Numbered from the stretch's first letter, positions 25,401 to 37,410 are shown. The stretch: 64,000 bases of DNA from Hymenolepis diminuta (GCA_900708905.1 CAADRB010000024.1:676333-740332); one strand, 5' to 3'. The notes: generated by a model not told the origin, from the sequence alone. Program-made: numbers and translations.

Positions 25401-28400
25401 AGCAAATTAAATACCCTAAAATGATAAGAAAGCACTTTTCATCACTCTTTGGTCATAAAGAACAAATGAGAATCCCGAGAAAAATATTCCGATTTCTCTC
25501 CCGTCTTAAATAATTAAACAACTGGGTAATTATTCTTCTAACTAAACGAGATACTCCAGTCATCGGTTATCTTTCTTTACAAAGTGGTTATTACGTAGTG
25601 GTAATCGAGAACTTTCATAACAGTTTCATATTCCGAATGCGGATATTAAGGGAGCAGGTGGAAAGAAGCGATTGCTTCTATATTTGTGAATCAGTTTAAC
25701 AAGAAATACAGCGTTAATAAAAGACTGGCATGATTATAAGCGTATGTAAAATTAATTTTCAGCTACCTTCAGGTTATTCAATTAACGCATGTGTTGTATT
25801 TTCAAGGTGGAATGGAGTATTTTGAACAATGGAATAGAATTCCAGAGGACACAATAACACGAAAAGTGTTTTAAATCATGATAACACATTGGACTACATC
25901 GATGGTACTGTCAGAATGAATGTTTTATAGCAAGGTGGAGTACAAATACGGGAATTCATACCCATATATAGCCACATAGGAAATAGAATGTACCAATTAC
26001 ATAAATATCCACACATTGATGAATAACGTTGAATGACCGGAGTAGACAAGTGAGCACGCATTATAAAGACAGTCATATGACGGATGGAGTTGCTCAATAG
26101 GATTGAATTCGCCACATTATCTCATGAAGAACAATCGAATATTACAGGAATGGAATTGGATGTAGGAGACACAAAGAGAAGTATTCAACTCACTGTAGTG
26201 CGTGAAATGACTGGTTTCAATATCTTTAAGGTCTTAGCAAAATTATTATGGCAAATTAAAAAAGTAAATTTTTTTAGAACGGAAACTTTGTTGTGTTAGA
26301 GGGAAAAAAATTAAGAATCTGTTAAGGAGTCTACCTTATAGGTATCTAGAACCTTCTTCACAACTTCTGCTGATTCTTCTGGTTGAGTTCCAGAGACTAA
26401 TTCAACACACTCATCAAGTAACTTTAGCAAACAGGATTCTTGAACAACATTGAGGACACTTCTGTAGCAATTAGCAGCTTCCAAGGTTGCCGCATATCCC
26501 TTATATTTTCTGATGACTTCTTCCATGGATTCCTCCAGTTTCCTTGCGATCGGTTCCTCTAATTTTACTTTGGATAGGAACTTCTTCAACTTTGAAGATT
26601 CTGATGCCAACTTTTGGCAATCGGATCCGAATATCGTCTGAAAGGAATTACGATAATTTGTGATGATTCATAAATTATAAAACATCTTTTTGTCAAAAAT
26701 CTGAATCAAGAGAAACTCACGTCCTCTTCTTCAATCAGTTTATTGATTTTTTGAGCGTCTGAAGGGATAGGAATTCCATCCTCCTCACCCTGACTCCATC
26801 CACTATCCACTTCATCCATCCATCGTTCAACTGTCACTATCCATCGTCCACTCTGTCGAAGTTCACCGGGAAGACGTTCTAATAACCACCATCTCCATTC
26901 TTTTAGTCGTTCTTCAAAGTGATTGAAGGCATCTAAACCTGTCTGCGGGCTGTACTGACCTCCAACTAAGGTCCCATCTTCCACTTTTTGATGCAGCAGG
27001 TCAACAAATTCTTCGTACTTTTTAACTACTTCCATGGAAGAAAAGTAGATCTAAAAGAAACGGTCAACGACATTGATTAACTTATGAAACATTTTGTTAG
27101 CTAATTTCAAATAATCTTAATTTATACCTTATTTCATCTCCAAATATCTGAAGTACACTAATTTTTAAATATTTGTTAAGCCTCTGCTTATAATTAATAT
27201 CATAATTTCAATTAATGATATGATAGACGGCCAAAAAGAAACTTTCTAATGAAGTCTTTGTCCAGCATATATTTTATTGCTGTAAAAGATATGTAGAATG
27301 GAAGATAGTAGGATATAAACGTGGTGACGGCGATAATAACTGGAGGCTTAATTTGCAATGTGATTTCTAATGAAGGATTTGCCTACAGTTTCTGTAAACC
27401 GCTCGGGACTTGAATGGTTAATAAAGTCTATGGCCTTGAGGTTCAACGATTCTCACATCGATTAGAGCAAGCACCTCTGTAGTGATTCATCACATCTTTG
27501 TACTCAGACAACCGGTTTCCTGGTTCCTCATAGTGCGCCGATAATTCTTAAACGTTTAAACTTATTGAGATCGTTTTAGGGGGTTAAACTTCAATCGTCT
27601 TGTAGATCTTATTCACGTTATACACAACCTTAATTGTTCTGACCTTAATGCCTAAACCAAATCCCATTCGGACATGAAAACACAAAACCGTGGTATCAAA
27701 AGCCTGTGTTACATTGAATTTGAAATATTGACTATCAGTAAGCTCATTAATTTATTTCATTGCTGTAAATAAAATATAATATTATACATCGAATTTCATT
27801 TAATAAAATCAAAAGGTGACGAAGTGTCTATTAATGAGGAATAAAGCACAAAGAATGAAATAGGGCCTTTTTATCTATTTTCCTGTTTCAGGGCAAAATT
27901 CCAACCAGCAGGAGGGTAAATCGATTATTACTATTGAAACGATCAAATATTTATCCTTACTGTTCCATTTTATACGACATATTTGTACAGTAAACGACAA
28001 TTGTACAATTTCAATAGAGTGTAAAGTAACTCTAATCACGAGTAAAGCCAATTTTATGATCTGAGAGAGTTAGGCTAATCGGATACAATAACCTTGACCA
28101 AATAAGAAGGACGAGGGTGGAGGAGTGAGAACGACGATCGTAGAGGAAAGAGAGAAGGAAGAAAGAAAGCGGTAGGGAGAAGGGCTGGGTTGGAGGTGGA
28201 CTTGTATATAAAGACTATAAGCGGCATGTATGCATAATAAGCCTGAGCGGTATATCCTTATTATTTCACAGCCAATCAGGATGGTTGTAGTATTTAACCA
28301 CCAATTGTGTTTGACCCTTTTTATGAATGCCTCCTTCCTTCTTTTCCAACCAGTGTCAGAGGAGCCACAGATACTATCGATAAGGCCAAGTGAGAGCTCA

Positions 28401-30937
28401 CCAACTCACAGGTCCCGTGAGACCTCATGTATACTCGTGATCCCTTCCGTTTCTCCTTCCTGCAGTTCGCATTCAACCACTTTTATCTCATTATATTGTG
28501 TACTTTTTCTCTAGTAAACTCCTCAGACCACTTGCGGTATGTACAGGAAGGCTAGCTGTCTTGGTTCCTTTTGAGATAATAGAAATATTATGTCTCGACG
28601 TTAAAAAGTTGATGTTCGAAAAAACCCCTATTCAAGAACTCCTTTTAGTTGATTCTGTTTTCAAATTCAAACAACTTCAAGGACTCATCATTAAAAATAT
28701 TTATTATTACACCTACATAAACAACAAAACCTCTTCAAAACTATTTCACAGATACGTTAAAAGAAAAATTATTGAAAAATTCATAAATAATGTCTTTACA
28801 ACTTACAGGATATGCTGCCTTGAAGTTTTTATTCATTTGGATGGATTCCGTTAACTGACTTTCTTCCTTCTGAAGTGCATCCAGGAATTCAGTGAACTGT
28901 AGCTGTTCCTTTTCACCGTAGCTCTAAATTCAGAAGATACTTCCTTTAATTACAATTATTATTCTATTTCAAATTTGATTGACTGACCCATTGAGGAAGT
29001 AGGTCAGTCTGATTTATTTCATTTTAAAGAAAAATCAGATCAACAAAGTAATTTATTTAATAACACTTTGCTTTGTAGTACCCAATTAATGGGTGCCTTC
29101 TACCTAAATTTTTCGTGATATTTTAATTAATCAATTATTACTAATTGATAATTCAAACAAATTAGTAAAATTTTAATTAAGTTTTCCACTGAAAATAATT
29201 AATATAATCATACCATGCCTGAGAAACCTTAAAATTCCAATGGTCAGAATTTGAATTTTTCAGTTAAGCATATTCTGCTGCCCTATTTATTTTAAGAAAT
29301 TTTAAATTTCAATTTCCTTATTTGGTAAACATAAAGAAGGAACTAACCAGGGACTTTGGTTTCCCTTTTTCCGGAAAAGCTTTGTAGAACTGGGCAACGT
29401 AAGTCATAATTGACTTTTCATCCGGTCTTTCAACATCAACATCTAAAGGAAATCAAATGCAAAATTAGATCGATTTAATAAAATCCCTGACTAATTTGTT
29501 AAATGAATATTGCTAGATGACAGTTCCTACCTTCTGGATCTAAAATTTTTGGAATTCCAAGCTTCTCCTCAGCCACCGTGAAAGCTCTCTGGAGATTTTC
29601 CCGATTACTCCTGCGTTCCACGTCTCGCATATCAACCAGTCTTGGATCGATACTGTGTACAATTGCATTAAAGGCTACTCCATCTCTCCAACTTGGACCG
29701 AAGTCTTTGATATCGATATTGAGTTTCCTTCAAAGGAGTAAATTTAAAATAAGCCATATCAGAAACGTTTATTTAGAAGCTGAGTGCATAATTAGTGCTT
29801 AAGCAAGGTGGGCTATAAGAAATGCTTACTTGAATCGTTCTATTCGTCTACATAATAAAAAGATGTCAATACGTTAACTATAGCCCACCTTGCTTATTTA
29901 GCAGATCAATAAACTTACTCGCTGAATGCATTTTGGACCCAGGTTGTGAGTGCCTGTTTTGCAGTAACCTTGCTTCTGTTTCCTGTTTTGGGTATTCCAA
30001 GGAGCTCCAGCAACATATCTTCTTGCTCTTCAATCTAATTACAAATAAGTAAGAAATTTGAGGGTCTTTTTACCTGGAAGTAGAGAATAATGATCCAGAT
30101 CAGCCCGAGAACAATCTTTGGTCGACCCTCAACAATATCCACAGGATTAATGTTCACAAGTTTAACCTTCTTTTGGCATAAGAAGTCAAGAGCAGTTTTG
30201 ACATTGCTCAAACAATAGGCTGGTTTCATATCAGCTGTAATATTAATTGGCTAGGGAAAGAGAGTTAGTGAAGACGGAATCAGCATACCAAAGTCTCTTT
30301 TGAGAGGATTTCTAATAATCGAATAAGAACAATTCCATCTCGAATTTCTTCGAAGAGGTCATTAACCCTTATTGGAGGATTAGCCTAAAGAAGATTACTT
30401 CCTAGAAACAGCCTACCTTAGTTAGATATGTGTTCATCCAGTTTGTAAAAGTCTTTTTTTGGACATAATCTTGCTCTCCTATACCAATCGATTAAAAATA
30501 TATTCCAACTAACCTCTTTTGGTGGAAATTTTCTGTTCTGGTGTCATAGTATCCATTGATTCTAAGGTGGGTTGACTGCGTTCAAGATTTGAAAGTTTAA
30601 GATCAAAATTCGAAGATGGTCTAGATGATGAAATGAGTCTACTTGGCGGACTGTGATGCTTTGAGCGTTTTGATTGGCTTGGAAGTTCAAGATCAAACTT
30701 CGTGGATGGTATAGATAATGAAACAAGCCTACTTGGTGGACTATGATGTTGTGAGCCTCTTGATGGTCGGCTAGCCAAAAGTTCACTTTGACTTTGACTT
30801 TGACCGATAGCTTGAGTATAGCGTCTGCAAGCAGAGTCACTGATTTGTTGTCTGGCTAAGCGCCGCGCTTCTAGACCAGGAGAGCTTATGCAGTCAACTG
30901 AAAGATCTGTTGAAAGTAAGATCATAAATGAAGACAT
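9801..30937 (-). CDS. SYNE1-like: Nesprin/SYNE-like giant actin-binding spectrin-repeat protein
   Basis: Reconstructed as 34 coding exons with GT-AG boundaries and unbroken frame, about 3,701 aa. Order: Ser/Pro-rich N-terminus (1-141), CH1 (about 142-250), CH2 (about 270-382), then about 3,300 residues of helical, heptad-like, Leu/Glu/Lys-rich spectrin-type repeats. CH1 has VQKKTFTNWMN and KLVNINPVDIVEG..LGLIWIIILYFQ. CH2 has VKDFG-type IDIKDFGPSWRDGVAF and LDPEDVDVERPDEKSIMTYV, which fits nesprin better than dystonin, spectrin, alpha-actinin or dystrophin. Family role: couples actin to the nuclear envelope, or to other structures in KASH-less isoforms. Introns range from 32 nt to about 1.75 kb. 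No transmembrane or KASH tail is visible, so membrane anchoring is not supported by this model. The extreme 5' and 3' ends are the least certain parts. Confidence 0.88.
10459..14186 (-). other. Nesprin-like gene exons 23-31: distal rod
   Basis: Exons in transcript order: 13677-14186, 13312-13629, 13027-13272, 12801-12980, 12616-12756, 12229-12579, 11945-12156, 10638-10911, 10459-10602. Phase is 0 except at the junction of 11945-12156 with 10638-10911 (two nucleotides plus one). Introns are mostly tiny: 47, 39, 46, 44, 36, 72 and 35 nt, with one of 1,033 nt (10912-11944). The translations remain helical and spectrin-like (WADDFNRTANDLESWLRQY, WQYFCHLLRQIQVYL). Confidence 0.83.
14566..18468 (-). 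other. Nesprin-like gene exon 22: 3,903-nt exon, 1,301 codons of coiled-coil rod
   Basis: A single uninterrupted exon, from acceptor atttttag before EINGCLEDVDKRL to donor GTGAGT after KKRLRKFN. It covers about residues 1500-2800 of the model. The translation is Leu/Glu/Lys/Gln/Ser-rich with heptad spacing and occasional Trp (W..LQEIHKAF, RSWLPQQIRQ, W.EWLSQWNKSL), consistent with about ten or more spectrin-like repeats. Flanking exons are small, so this exon stands out. It may reflect loss of ancestral introns or an ancient retrocopy of spliced message. Confidence 0.93.
18533..18907. mobile_element. LTR-like solo element (375 bp) in intron 21 of the nesprin-like gene
   Basis: Starts TGTAGC and ends CCCCACA, with the 4-bp direct repeat GTTG on both sides (18529-18532 and 18908-18911). 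The first 16 bases form a hairpin (tgtagc/ggat/gctaca). The last 308 bp match 51702-52008 closely, including a long nearly identical 3' stretch (cacttcccgtggtgag, gcgcacgtgattcaat, gttgtgaaccccaca). TG..CA ends plus a short target duplication suggest a solo LTR or a miniature LTR (TRIM-like) element. There is no coding sequence. Confidence 0.65.
19616..27050 (-). other. Nesprin-like gene exons 10-21: first part of the spectrin-like rod
   Basis: Exons in transcript order: 26721-27050, 26335-26637, 24512-24784, 24259-24441, 23870-24058, 21927-22139, 21540-21707, 21306-21476, 20866-21234, 20647-20784, 20201-20563, 19616-20125. All are phase 0 at both ends, so any could be skipped in frame. The translations are amphipathic helical (for example WRWWLLERLPGEL, W..E..., LEEW) with the periodic Trp and Leu of spectrin repeats. 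Large introns lie at 27051-28806, 24785-26334 and 22140-23869. Confidence 0.85.
29800..29896. repeat. Perfect 18-bp inverted repeat flanking the microexon
   Basis: Arms taagcaaggtgggctata (29800-29817) and its exact reverse complement (29879-29896) are separated by 61 nt. That loop holds the 18-nt microexon with its acceptor, pyrimidine tract and donor. Pairing does not extend beyond 18 bp on either side. In the pre-mRNA this would form a stem that loops out the microexon. Confidence 0.9.
29830..29847 (-). other. 18-nt microexon inside CH2 of the nesprin-like gene
   Basis: Read on the - strand, an acceptor (ttattatgtag, with a pyrimidine-rich run before it) precedes 18 nt followed by a consensus donor GTAAGC. 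It joins the phase-2 end of exon 29919-30034 and the start of exon 29531-29727 in frame. Inclusion gives NAFSE-RIERFK-KLNIDIKDFG and skipping gives NAFSEKLNIDIKDFG. The skipped form has the same spacing (8 residues between WVQ and the I.VKDFG motif) as vertebrate nesprin, so the microexon looks like an optional insertion. No transcript evidence is available here. Confidence 0.6.
30593..30772 (-). repeat. Two-copy 90-bp in-frame tandem repeat in exon 1
   Basis: Units at 30593-30682 and 30683-30772 differ by scattered substitutions and encode two copies of a 30-residue motif: S[QK]HHSPPSRL followed by a Ser/Pro stretch and [ST][KN]FDL[EK]L. It lies upstream of CH1, in a Ser/Pro-rich, probably disordered region with several SP sites. 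Confidence 0.85.
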
Positions 30938-32714
30938 TAAACGACGAGAAATGATAGCGTGCAGGTAATTATCTAATCAGAAAGTAACCGATCACGCAAT
31001 GATCAAACTTTTCCACAATGTGACTAGGTGAAAAGTACCAATGAAAGTGTTATAGAAAATATGCATTCTATCCGTGGCAACTACATATTTGGTGGTTGTA
31101 TTAATGTGAAGGTTGATTTCTCCCAAATATTTCAGGGTTTTTATTTTTTATATTCACTTTCTATTGCATTTACACAGCAAGATCAAGTATATCCAACTCG
31201 AATCAAGAAATCTGAGACGGCTTATTCTTTTTATATGAGTAGTGTCGAAAAGAAGCGCTTGAGAATATTTAGGGATAAGATGAACAACAAGAAAAAAAGA
31301 ACCTTCTCAAAATAGATTCTTCAATAATTAAAAGTAGGAGAAATTATCAACGGAAGAAGGTTTCACAGTACAATCTCAAGTCGAGATGAAGATCACTTAA
31401 GGGTTTGAGAGCTTGAATTTACGTTGATCTGCTTTTCCAAAATACTTTTCCAGAGTCCTATGTTATTAGCAAATTTTAAGGCAGTGTTAAATCGACTCCT
31501 TTTGATAATCAGCAGAAAAGGTACTTAGTGAGTTTGTCAGAAGGAAGGCTCTAACTTAGACGCAATAACTGGATGATTACTATCTCACGAGAACGAGAAC
31601 GAATTGTTTATACTAAGAGTAAGCACAGAGCAGGCAGTAAACATGAAATTAATAGACTCAAATTGGGCACATTCAGCAAATTACAGCTAAAAACATGGGT
31701 TTTGAAAATTATGAAAAATCGATAAATCTCTTTGAGTCCGAGAGATGAAGTGTACACTGAACGAAGCAAAAGAAGGAGTAAAATGGTTAAGTAAATTATG
31801 ATATAAGTAGACTATTACCGAATAAGAGATTCCTTTTCCATGTATGATTCGTAATGATTACGGTATGGTTTATAAAAAGCATCTCATAAGTGTAACTCTT
31901 GGGCGTACACATTCAGTTGATGAAATATCTACCAATACCATTACCAAAACTGAAAGGCGAGTGAGTCACTTAAATTGGGCGTTGGTCCACCAAATCCACC
32001 TTGACATTTTACATGAAAGTAGTCTGAATTAATTAATTGTGGTATCAAAAGTATAACTAATGTGGAACTGTCATCCATTATGTCTTAATATTGATCAATG
32101 TTGTAATTTACTTTTTTGCTTGGACATCTTGATTCAACATGAGTATCACTCATAGCCATGGCAACGCAAGCAAAGGACTCAGTAATACTTTGATATATCA
32201 TTTCGATTAGTAAATTATTAATCCCAATTTTAAGGGAGCATGTCCTTTTCATGATTTCATAATGTTACCAATTTAACTCATTACATTCCTCATAGTTAGC
32301 TTGAGTTTCAAAATTGGTACTCTGTTTTCTTATTTATAAGGCTTCGTCCTTAATATGTCCCACTAAGATGTCGGGTCATACTTTATTCCCACTATTCTAA
32401 TGCAGTGATTGTTAGACTGGTAATATCTGGAAATTAGAATGACCAAAAAAGTTCTCTTTTGACAAATTTACATATTTAGTACCTTCCAGTCAATATACAT
32501 CCCGTCTACTGAAATATCAAGCAGTTGCTATTTTGTGAAATGGCCACTGTTTTGCAACTATTAGGTAAGGATAATGAATGATAAGGAAACGTCCGAGGTG
32601 GTATTGAATATAATTATCCATATAGACGAATGCAAACTATTAGGGAGCCTAATGGAATTTTTCGTTGTACCCGAGGGAAACCCACAATTTTCATCTCTTA
32701 AGCACTGGATTATG

Positions 32715-32820
32715 GATTATTGTGTTCCCACACTCACGTCTGGATACGTAGGACCGCCTGTGGAGAAGCTGTCACTGCAATTATTGGCTAATCAGGCAGC
32801 CAATCATTTATCACCTATTC
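32715..32820 (+). repeat. Dispersed repeat, copy 1 (ggctaatcaggcagccaa)
   Basis: Shares with 41206-41308 the order gattat, then cgtctggata or agagtctggata, then actgcaRtYattggctaatc followed by aggcagccaa or agacagccaa, then tatttaccacRtat. The core ttggct-N8-agccaa is itself an inverted repeat. The family is unknown. Confidence 0.5.
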
Positions 32821-34232
32821 AAGCCAATATATGTAAATTTACTTTGTTAATAGGAAAACCGTCGTTTGAGCTATAGAGTTTTTGTCTTACTCTTCCCTGA
32901 ATGTGAGTGGCCGTAGCTTCAATAAATAGTAAATAAGAAGTTATAAAATAAATAATGAATTATTCAGTTTAAATACTGTTATACAAGTGCCGTGAAATGT
33001 AGTGCAGACAGAATCTCTCTGTCCACTCGAACTTCCAACAATTAACTCAAAATCAGCTCAAAACGATACGAACTGATAAAAGCAGAAATTATAATTAAAA
33101 AATACTGTGCTAAAGAATGTTCTCTACCGAATTCTATTTGAGTTGAAAATTTGTTCAGTTTGCATACATGGAACTACTAGTTCTTCCATAAAATTAATCA
33201 TAAATAAGTGATTTCTCGGTCCGTATCATTAAATTCATTAGATCAAATGACTTGCTACCCCTAGTGTCAATGGTACAAATTATAAATGAAAGTTTTTGGC
33301 TTTCAATATTAGATCCAGACAAGGGAGATATCTAAGATCGCTAATTACGGTCTGGGTACTTACAATGAATACCGGTTTTCAGGTTCTATATATGCGGGTT
33401 ACCTTTATGTAAATCACTAATTTTGTCAAGTAAGTTAAGACTAGATTAATTAATTCTCCTCTTTTGTGTTTTAACGTTCCACTACATTTTCAGTGGGTCT
33501 AAAATCATTTCCGTGTCCACATGCAACATAATGAAATTTGGTTTTTCAACGATGTAAAGAAACTTAAATTGACTGAAGATTACAGTAAACTGAAGAAAAA
33601 AATGAAACAGCAACAATGACCTGGGAAATAACCAAAATGTATCTCTCCTTTTCAGAGGAAGAAGAAAACGGCGGCTTTAGAGCCTTCTAACCGTTGCTTC
33701 TCTGTGTAATCTACCACTATTGTGGGTCCCTCGAAGTTTGAGCCTTGAAAGGTTATATAGATCCAGTTGTGACCTTTAATAACAATGATAAGCATTTTTG
33801 GAATGACTTAATATCACTATACGACATGCAAGTTCATAGCGACCGAAAGCTTTTATTCCGATTATGGGGCATGATAAGATTTTCACAAAAGCTCCAATAA
33901 CCAATCTTAAAATAAGCAGACAGAGGGAAAATACCTGATTAACAGAAAAAACAATATAGGGCGCCCCCAAAAAATTATTGAGGGATACTCATGATGAAAA
34001 CGTATTACAATTCCTCTTGTAGATGATCCCAGTTCATGTTTCAGAACCACTAACAAAATTGCTTAAATCATCTACACTTCGTTGACAAGTTAGACGAAAA
34101 AAATAGGAACGAAAATTGTCAAATCATTAGTTCGTTTGAATTAGGGCATCCATTCGTAATGTTTGAGTATTACATGGACTTATAATAATACTCTTTATTA
34201 AAGGGGCAATTACGTAAAAAGATTACTAAGAA

Positions 34233-34760
34233 TTAGTAAATTACTATGAATTTGTGAGCAATAGTATTATTCAACATTATCGATGACCTTGAGCTGAACC
34301 AATAAGAAGCGCAGTATGAGTCAGTAAGTCCATAGAACTCACAATTATCCTGTGGGGAGATAACCCTAACGTGTGAATTGTCCAAGCCGTTTCGTGCAAA
34401 TGCCGATGTCCGAATGACTGTGGCCGAGGCGGCTGTGGTGGTGGCTGTGATGGCCGAATTATCATGTGGACATGCAAATTGGATTTCAAATGAATCCTGT
34501 ACACACAGGCTAGTTGAGTTTTGCCCACCTACATCCAACGAGCAATTGGTGGAGAGGAGAACAGCTTGGCGGTGATCTGCGTCCCTGGCACCATGGTAAT
34601 AGGAGCCGTAGTCCATGTGATGGGATGTAGGGATCGGAGTGGAAGAGGACTGTGACTGTATCACTATACGCGAATGCACGTGTTACAGGGGATGGACCAA
34701 TCAACGTATGAGGCTGTGCCCAATGGCTACCCAGATGAGGCGTTGACATAACAACGCTTC
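34233..34760 (-). other. GC-richer island with three overlapping open frames
   Basis: This block is visibly richer in G and C than its surroundings and stays open in more than one frame on the - strand: 34233-34679 (148 codons), 34277-34528 (Pro/His-rich, QPPPQPPRPQ) and 34510-34749. No domain is recognised. It could be an exon of an unrecognised gene, a decayed exon with frameshifts, or a CpG-type regulatory element. Confidence 0.3.
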
Positions 34761-37410
34761 AGCTTTTAAACTACTCATTTGGAGGATGGAAACTAGCTTA
34801 TTTTTTCGGTAGTAGAGAAAAAAAATAAAAAATAAAATGGCACATGTTTCTGGGAACATTTGCAGCATAAACCCTTTCACTATATGCGAAATTATATGTA
34901 GATGAAAATCGAAGCCTTCATAAAAGAAAAGTGTTTGAGAAATTACTCCAAATCCAGTCTTATACTTACCAGTATTAATCAACAAGTGTACATCATTTCT
35001 TAGGTGGTTAATCTTGTACTTATCCTCAATGATAATTAATGTGCCGAAGTCGAAGAATGACTGCTTTCCAAAATAATTTTTTGACCTCATTCTCTATGAC
35101 AATACTTTGGTCTTCCGTCCACGAAGCCACGGTGATATCTTTATGTCTCTATGACTCAAACCCCTATCTGTCATGTCTAGATGAGTTAATCATTTCTCCT
35201 TTTTTTCTCTAACTGTCCCTTTTCATTTAAAGGCATATTTTCATTCATATCTCGCACACACGTAGACTCTCGTTTGTCATTTACCGACTCTTCTAACTTT
35301 ACACTTCCCTCTCATCCCTCTGTCCCTCACCTCTCACTCACTTGAGCTCTCATCGGGTTTCATTCAGTACGCTTTGGCCTATGCAAATGTTTTTGTTCTA
35401 CTTTTAGAACTGTCGTTTGCTGTTGTTAGCTGGTAACTATATTTTAAGTTTCTACGAGTCGGTTCCGGTTCATTTGTTTCCGCTGTTTGGTAACTCTACA
35501 TTTTGCTACACTAACAAAGTAATAATTCTCAACCAGTTAATTATTCATGGTTTTGGTAAAAAAATCCCTGCAGATCAAAGTTTCACAAAATTTCGACGAA
35601 TAGGCATGAACTGATTCAGGTTAAGAGAAGCAACAGAGGAGAAGCAATCAACTGTAATAATTTTAATATTTATTTCAAATCTATAGAAAAATTAAAAGAG
35701 TTCATGTTAAAAGATCAACAATCAATAGACGCATCGAAGCAGAATTTCGGTATCTAGCTTCATCCAGTTCATTTACGTAATAAATTGTTGGCTTTTAACG
35801 ATGTTTACTAGACCTGGCAAACGCCTTTCTTCTAGCAGCCCGTCCAGACCCAGAAATAGGAGAACGTCAGTGAAGATGAGTTTGAATGATTGGCGATGGA
35901 GACAGATATTGAGGAAATGATCATTATTTACAGAAAGAATACGATAATATGTTCCCCTATAATATGCGGTGAATAGCTGAGTACGCGCAAGTTAATCACC
36001 AGTGATATCTTTCAGTCCCACTAGTGTTCGTAGCAAGGAATTACGCGTCACATTCAAGCCTCGAGGGAACAGAATGGACTTATAAATAGTATGAATAAAG
36101 ATGGTAATAAAATTATCTTAGATAAAAAGATTAATTTTACAGTTATCATGTGAATGATATGTGACCTTTATAAATAGAAAGAAAGTGTCTTTCTACCCAA
36201 ATTGGCCATAGGCCAGAATTTCAAGACGACATGTTACACTATTTCATACTTTTCTTGCACTAACCTTCGTAAAGTGAAGCTCTTCTTCAAAGTTGTAATG
36301 CTAGGAATTCCAGTTTCTACCGCTATGATCTATCTGTGCACTAGATACTGCTAGGCTTAAGTTGACTCAGACATAGCGAGAAATACGGCCGAAGTGCAAT
36401 TACTCTGATGCACTTCATTAACTAAACAAAGACTATTTTTAAATACAAGTCATCTCTATGTTATTGATGCTTGGATGTCAAGGCACCACTGGACTGATAA
36501 CGGTTTATGACCCAATAATTATCAAGTTGTCAGGAGTGGATAAGGATGATGGGTTACATAGAGACAACCTACGGGAATTGCTCATGCCGAGACAAAACAG
36601 AAGCATTGTGGGTTTGATCTTTGTTTTGTCGGTTTCCTATCCTTTTACACAAACTTTTCCTTATTAGTGACAAATTTTGTTGGTACCGTTGCCACGAAAG
36701 ACTAATGTGTCTAATCTATCAATATTCCTATATATAAAATGAAGCGATAATAGTACTGGTTTGAGGTGAACAGGATAAGATGTTTTCACCATTAGTTTAT
36801 TCATAAACTCACATATTGGTCCGCTGCACCATCAGTCATTCCAGAGGCACACACAATCTTTCATTGTCAAAATCAACACAATGGTCAAAGCACATGTTTG
36901 TTTATCTTCCGGATAGCGCAATTACTCTCCATCAGTGAACTTCAGACAAGTTTTCTTACAAATAGATGAGTGCAAAATTTTCCTTTATTTCAAACTTTAT
37001 TTCGGAGGAGAAAATACGGATACTATTTTTTCATTCATCTTGGCGACTTAGTTGCAGAATGTAAGATGAATATTGTCATCTATTAGAAACGACACACGCA
37101 GAATCGTCATATTTAACAGTTCAGATTGTACTAGAAACACACCTATGATTTCAAGCGGTTCATTTTTTGTTTAATAACCACCAATTGGATACAAGTCTTA
37201 GTTCTCCATGAAGACAGGTGTTCGTATCCTCTAAAACGTTAATTCATTACTTATAGTGGTCTTCCATCATCAAAATTCAAATGTTCAAACTAATAAAAGT
37301 ATTTAATCTGATTCATAAAACTATAGCACCATTTCCTAGTGCTGTTTAAAATCGAATAAACTTTTGGTATAAAATACTTATCTATCAGAACAGAGTAATT
37401 GAACTGTGGT

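Larger units (their letters stand above)
28807..30937 (-). other. Nesprin-like gene exons 1-9: N-terminus and actin-binding CH pair
   Basis: Exons in transcript order: 30514-30937, 30417-30478, 30288-30384, 30074-30234, 29919-30034, 29830-29847 (microexon), 29531-29727, 29348-29442, 28807-28923. Exon 1 starts at the ATG ending at 30937 (MSSFMILL). The stretch just inside it (ttactttcaacag) could instead be an acceptor, so the start is uncertain. The linker between CH1 and CH2 is short and lacks the long Ser-rich spacer of vertebrate nesprins. CH1 is a few residues shorter than usual between strands LLEIL and KTALDFL. The introns between exons 1 and 5 are only 35, 32, 53 and 39 nt. Confidence 0.85.
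31000..37400. other. 6.4 kb intergenic region without a supportable gene
   Basis: Between the nesprin-like N-terminus and CFAP96. Short open frames (for example 31028-31315 and 32574-32876) have no recognisable domain and no consistent splice partners. It holds one repeat shared with about 41.2 kb and a GC-richer island at about 34.3-34.75 kb, and is otherwise AT-rich unique-looking sequence. Confidence 0.5.

Noticed and set aside
32574..32876. 100-codon open frame as a gene
   Set aside because: It contains the repeat shared with 41.2 kb, no recognisable domain, and no flanking splice partners.
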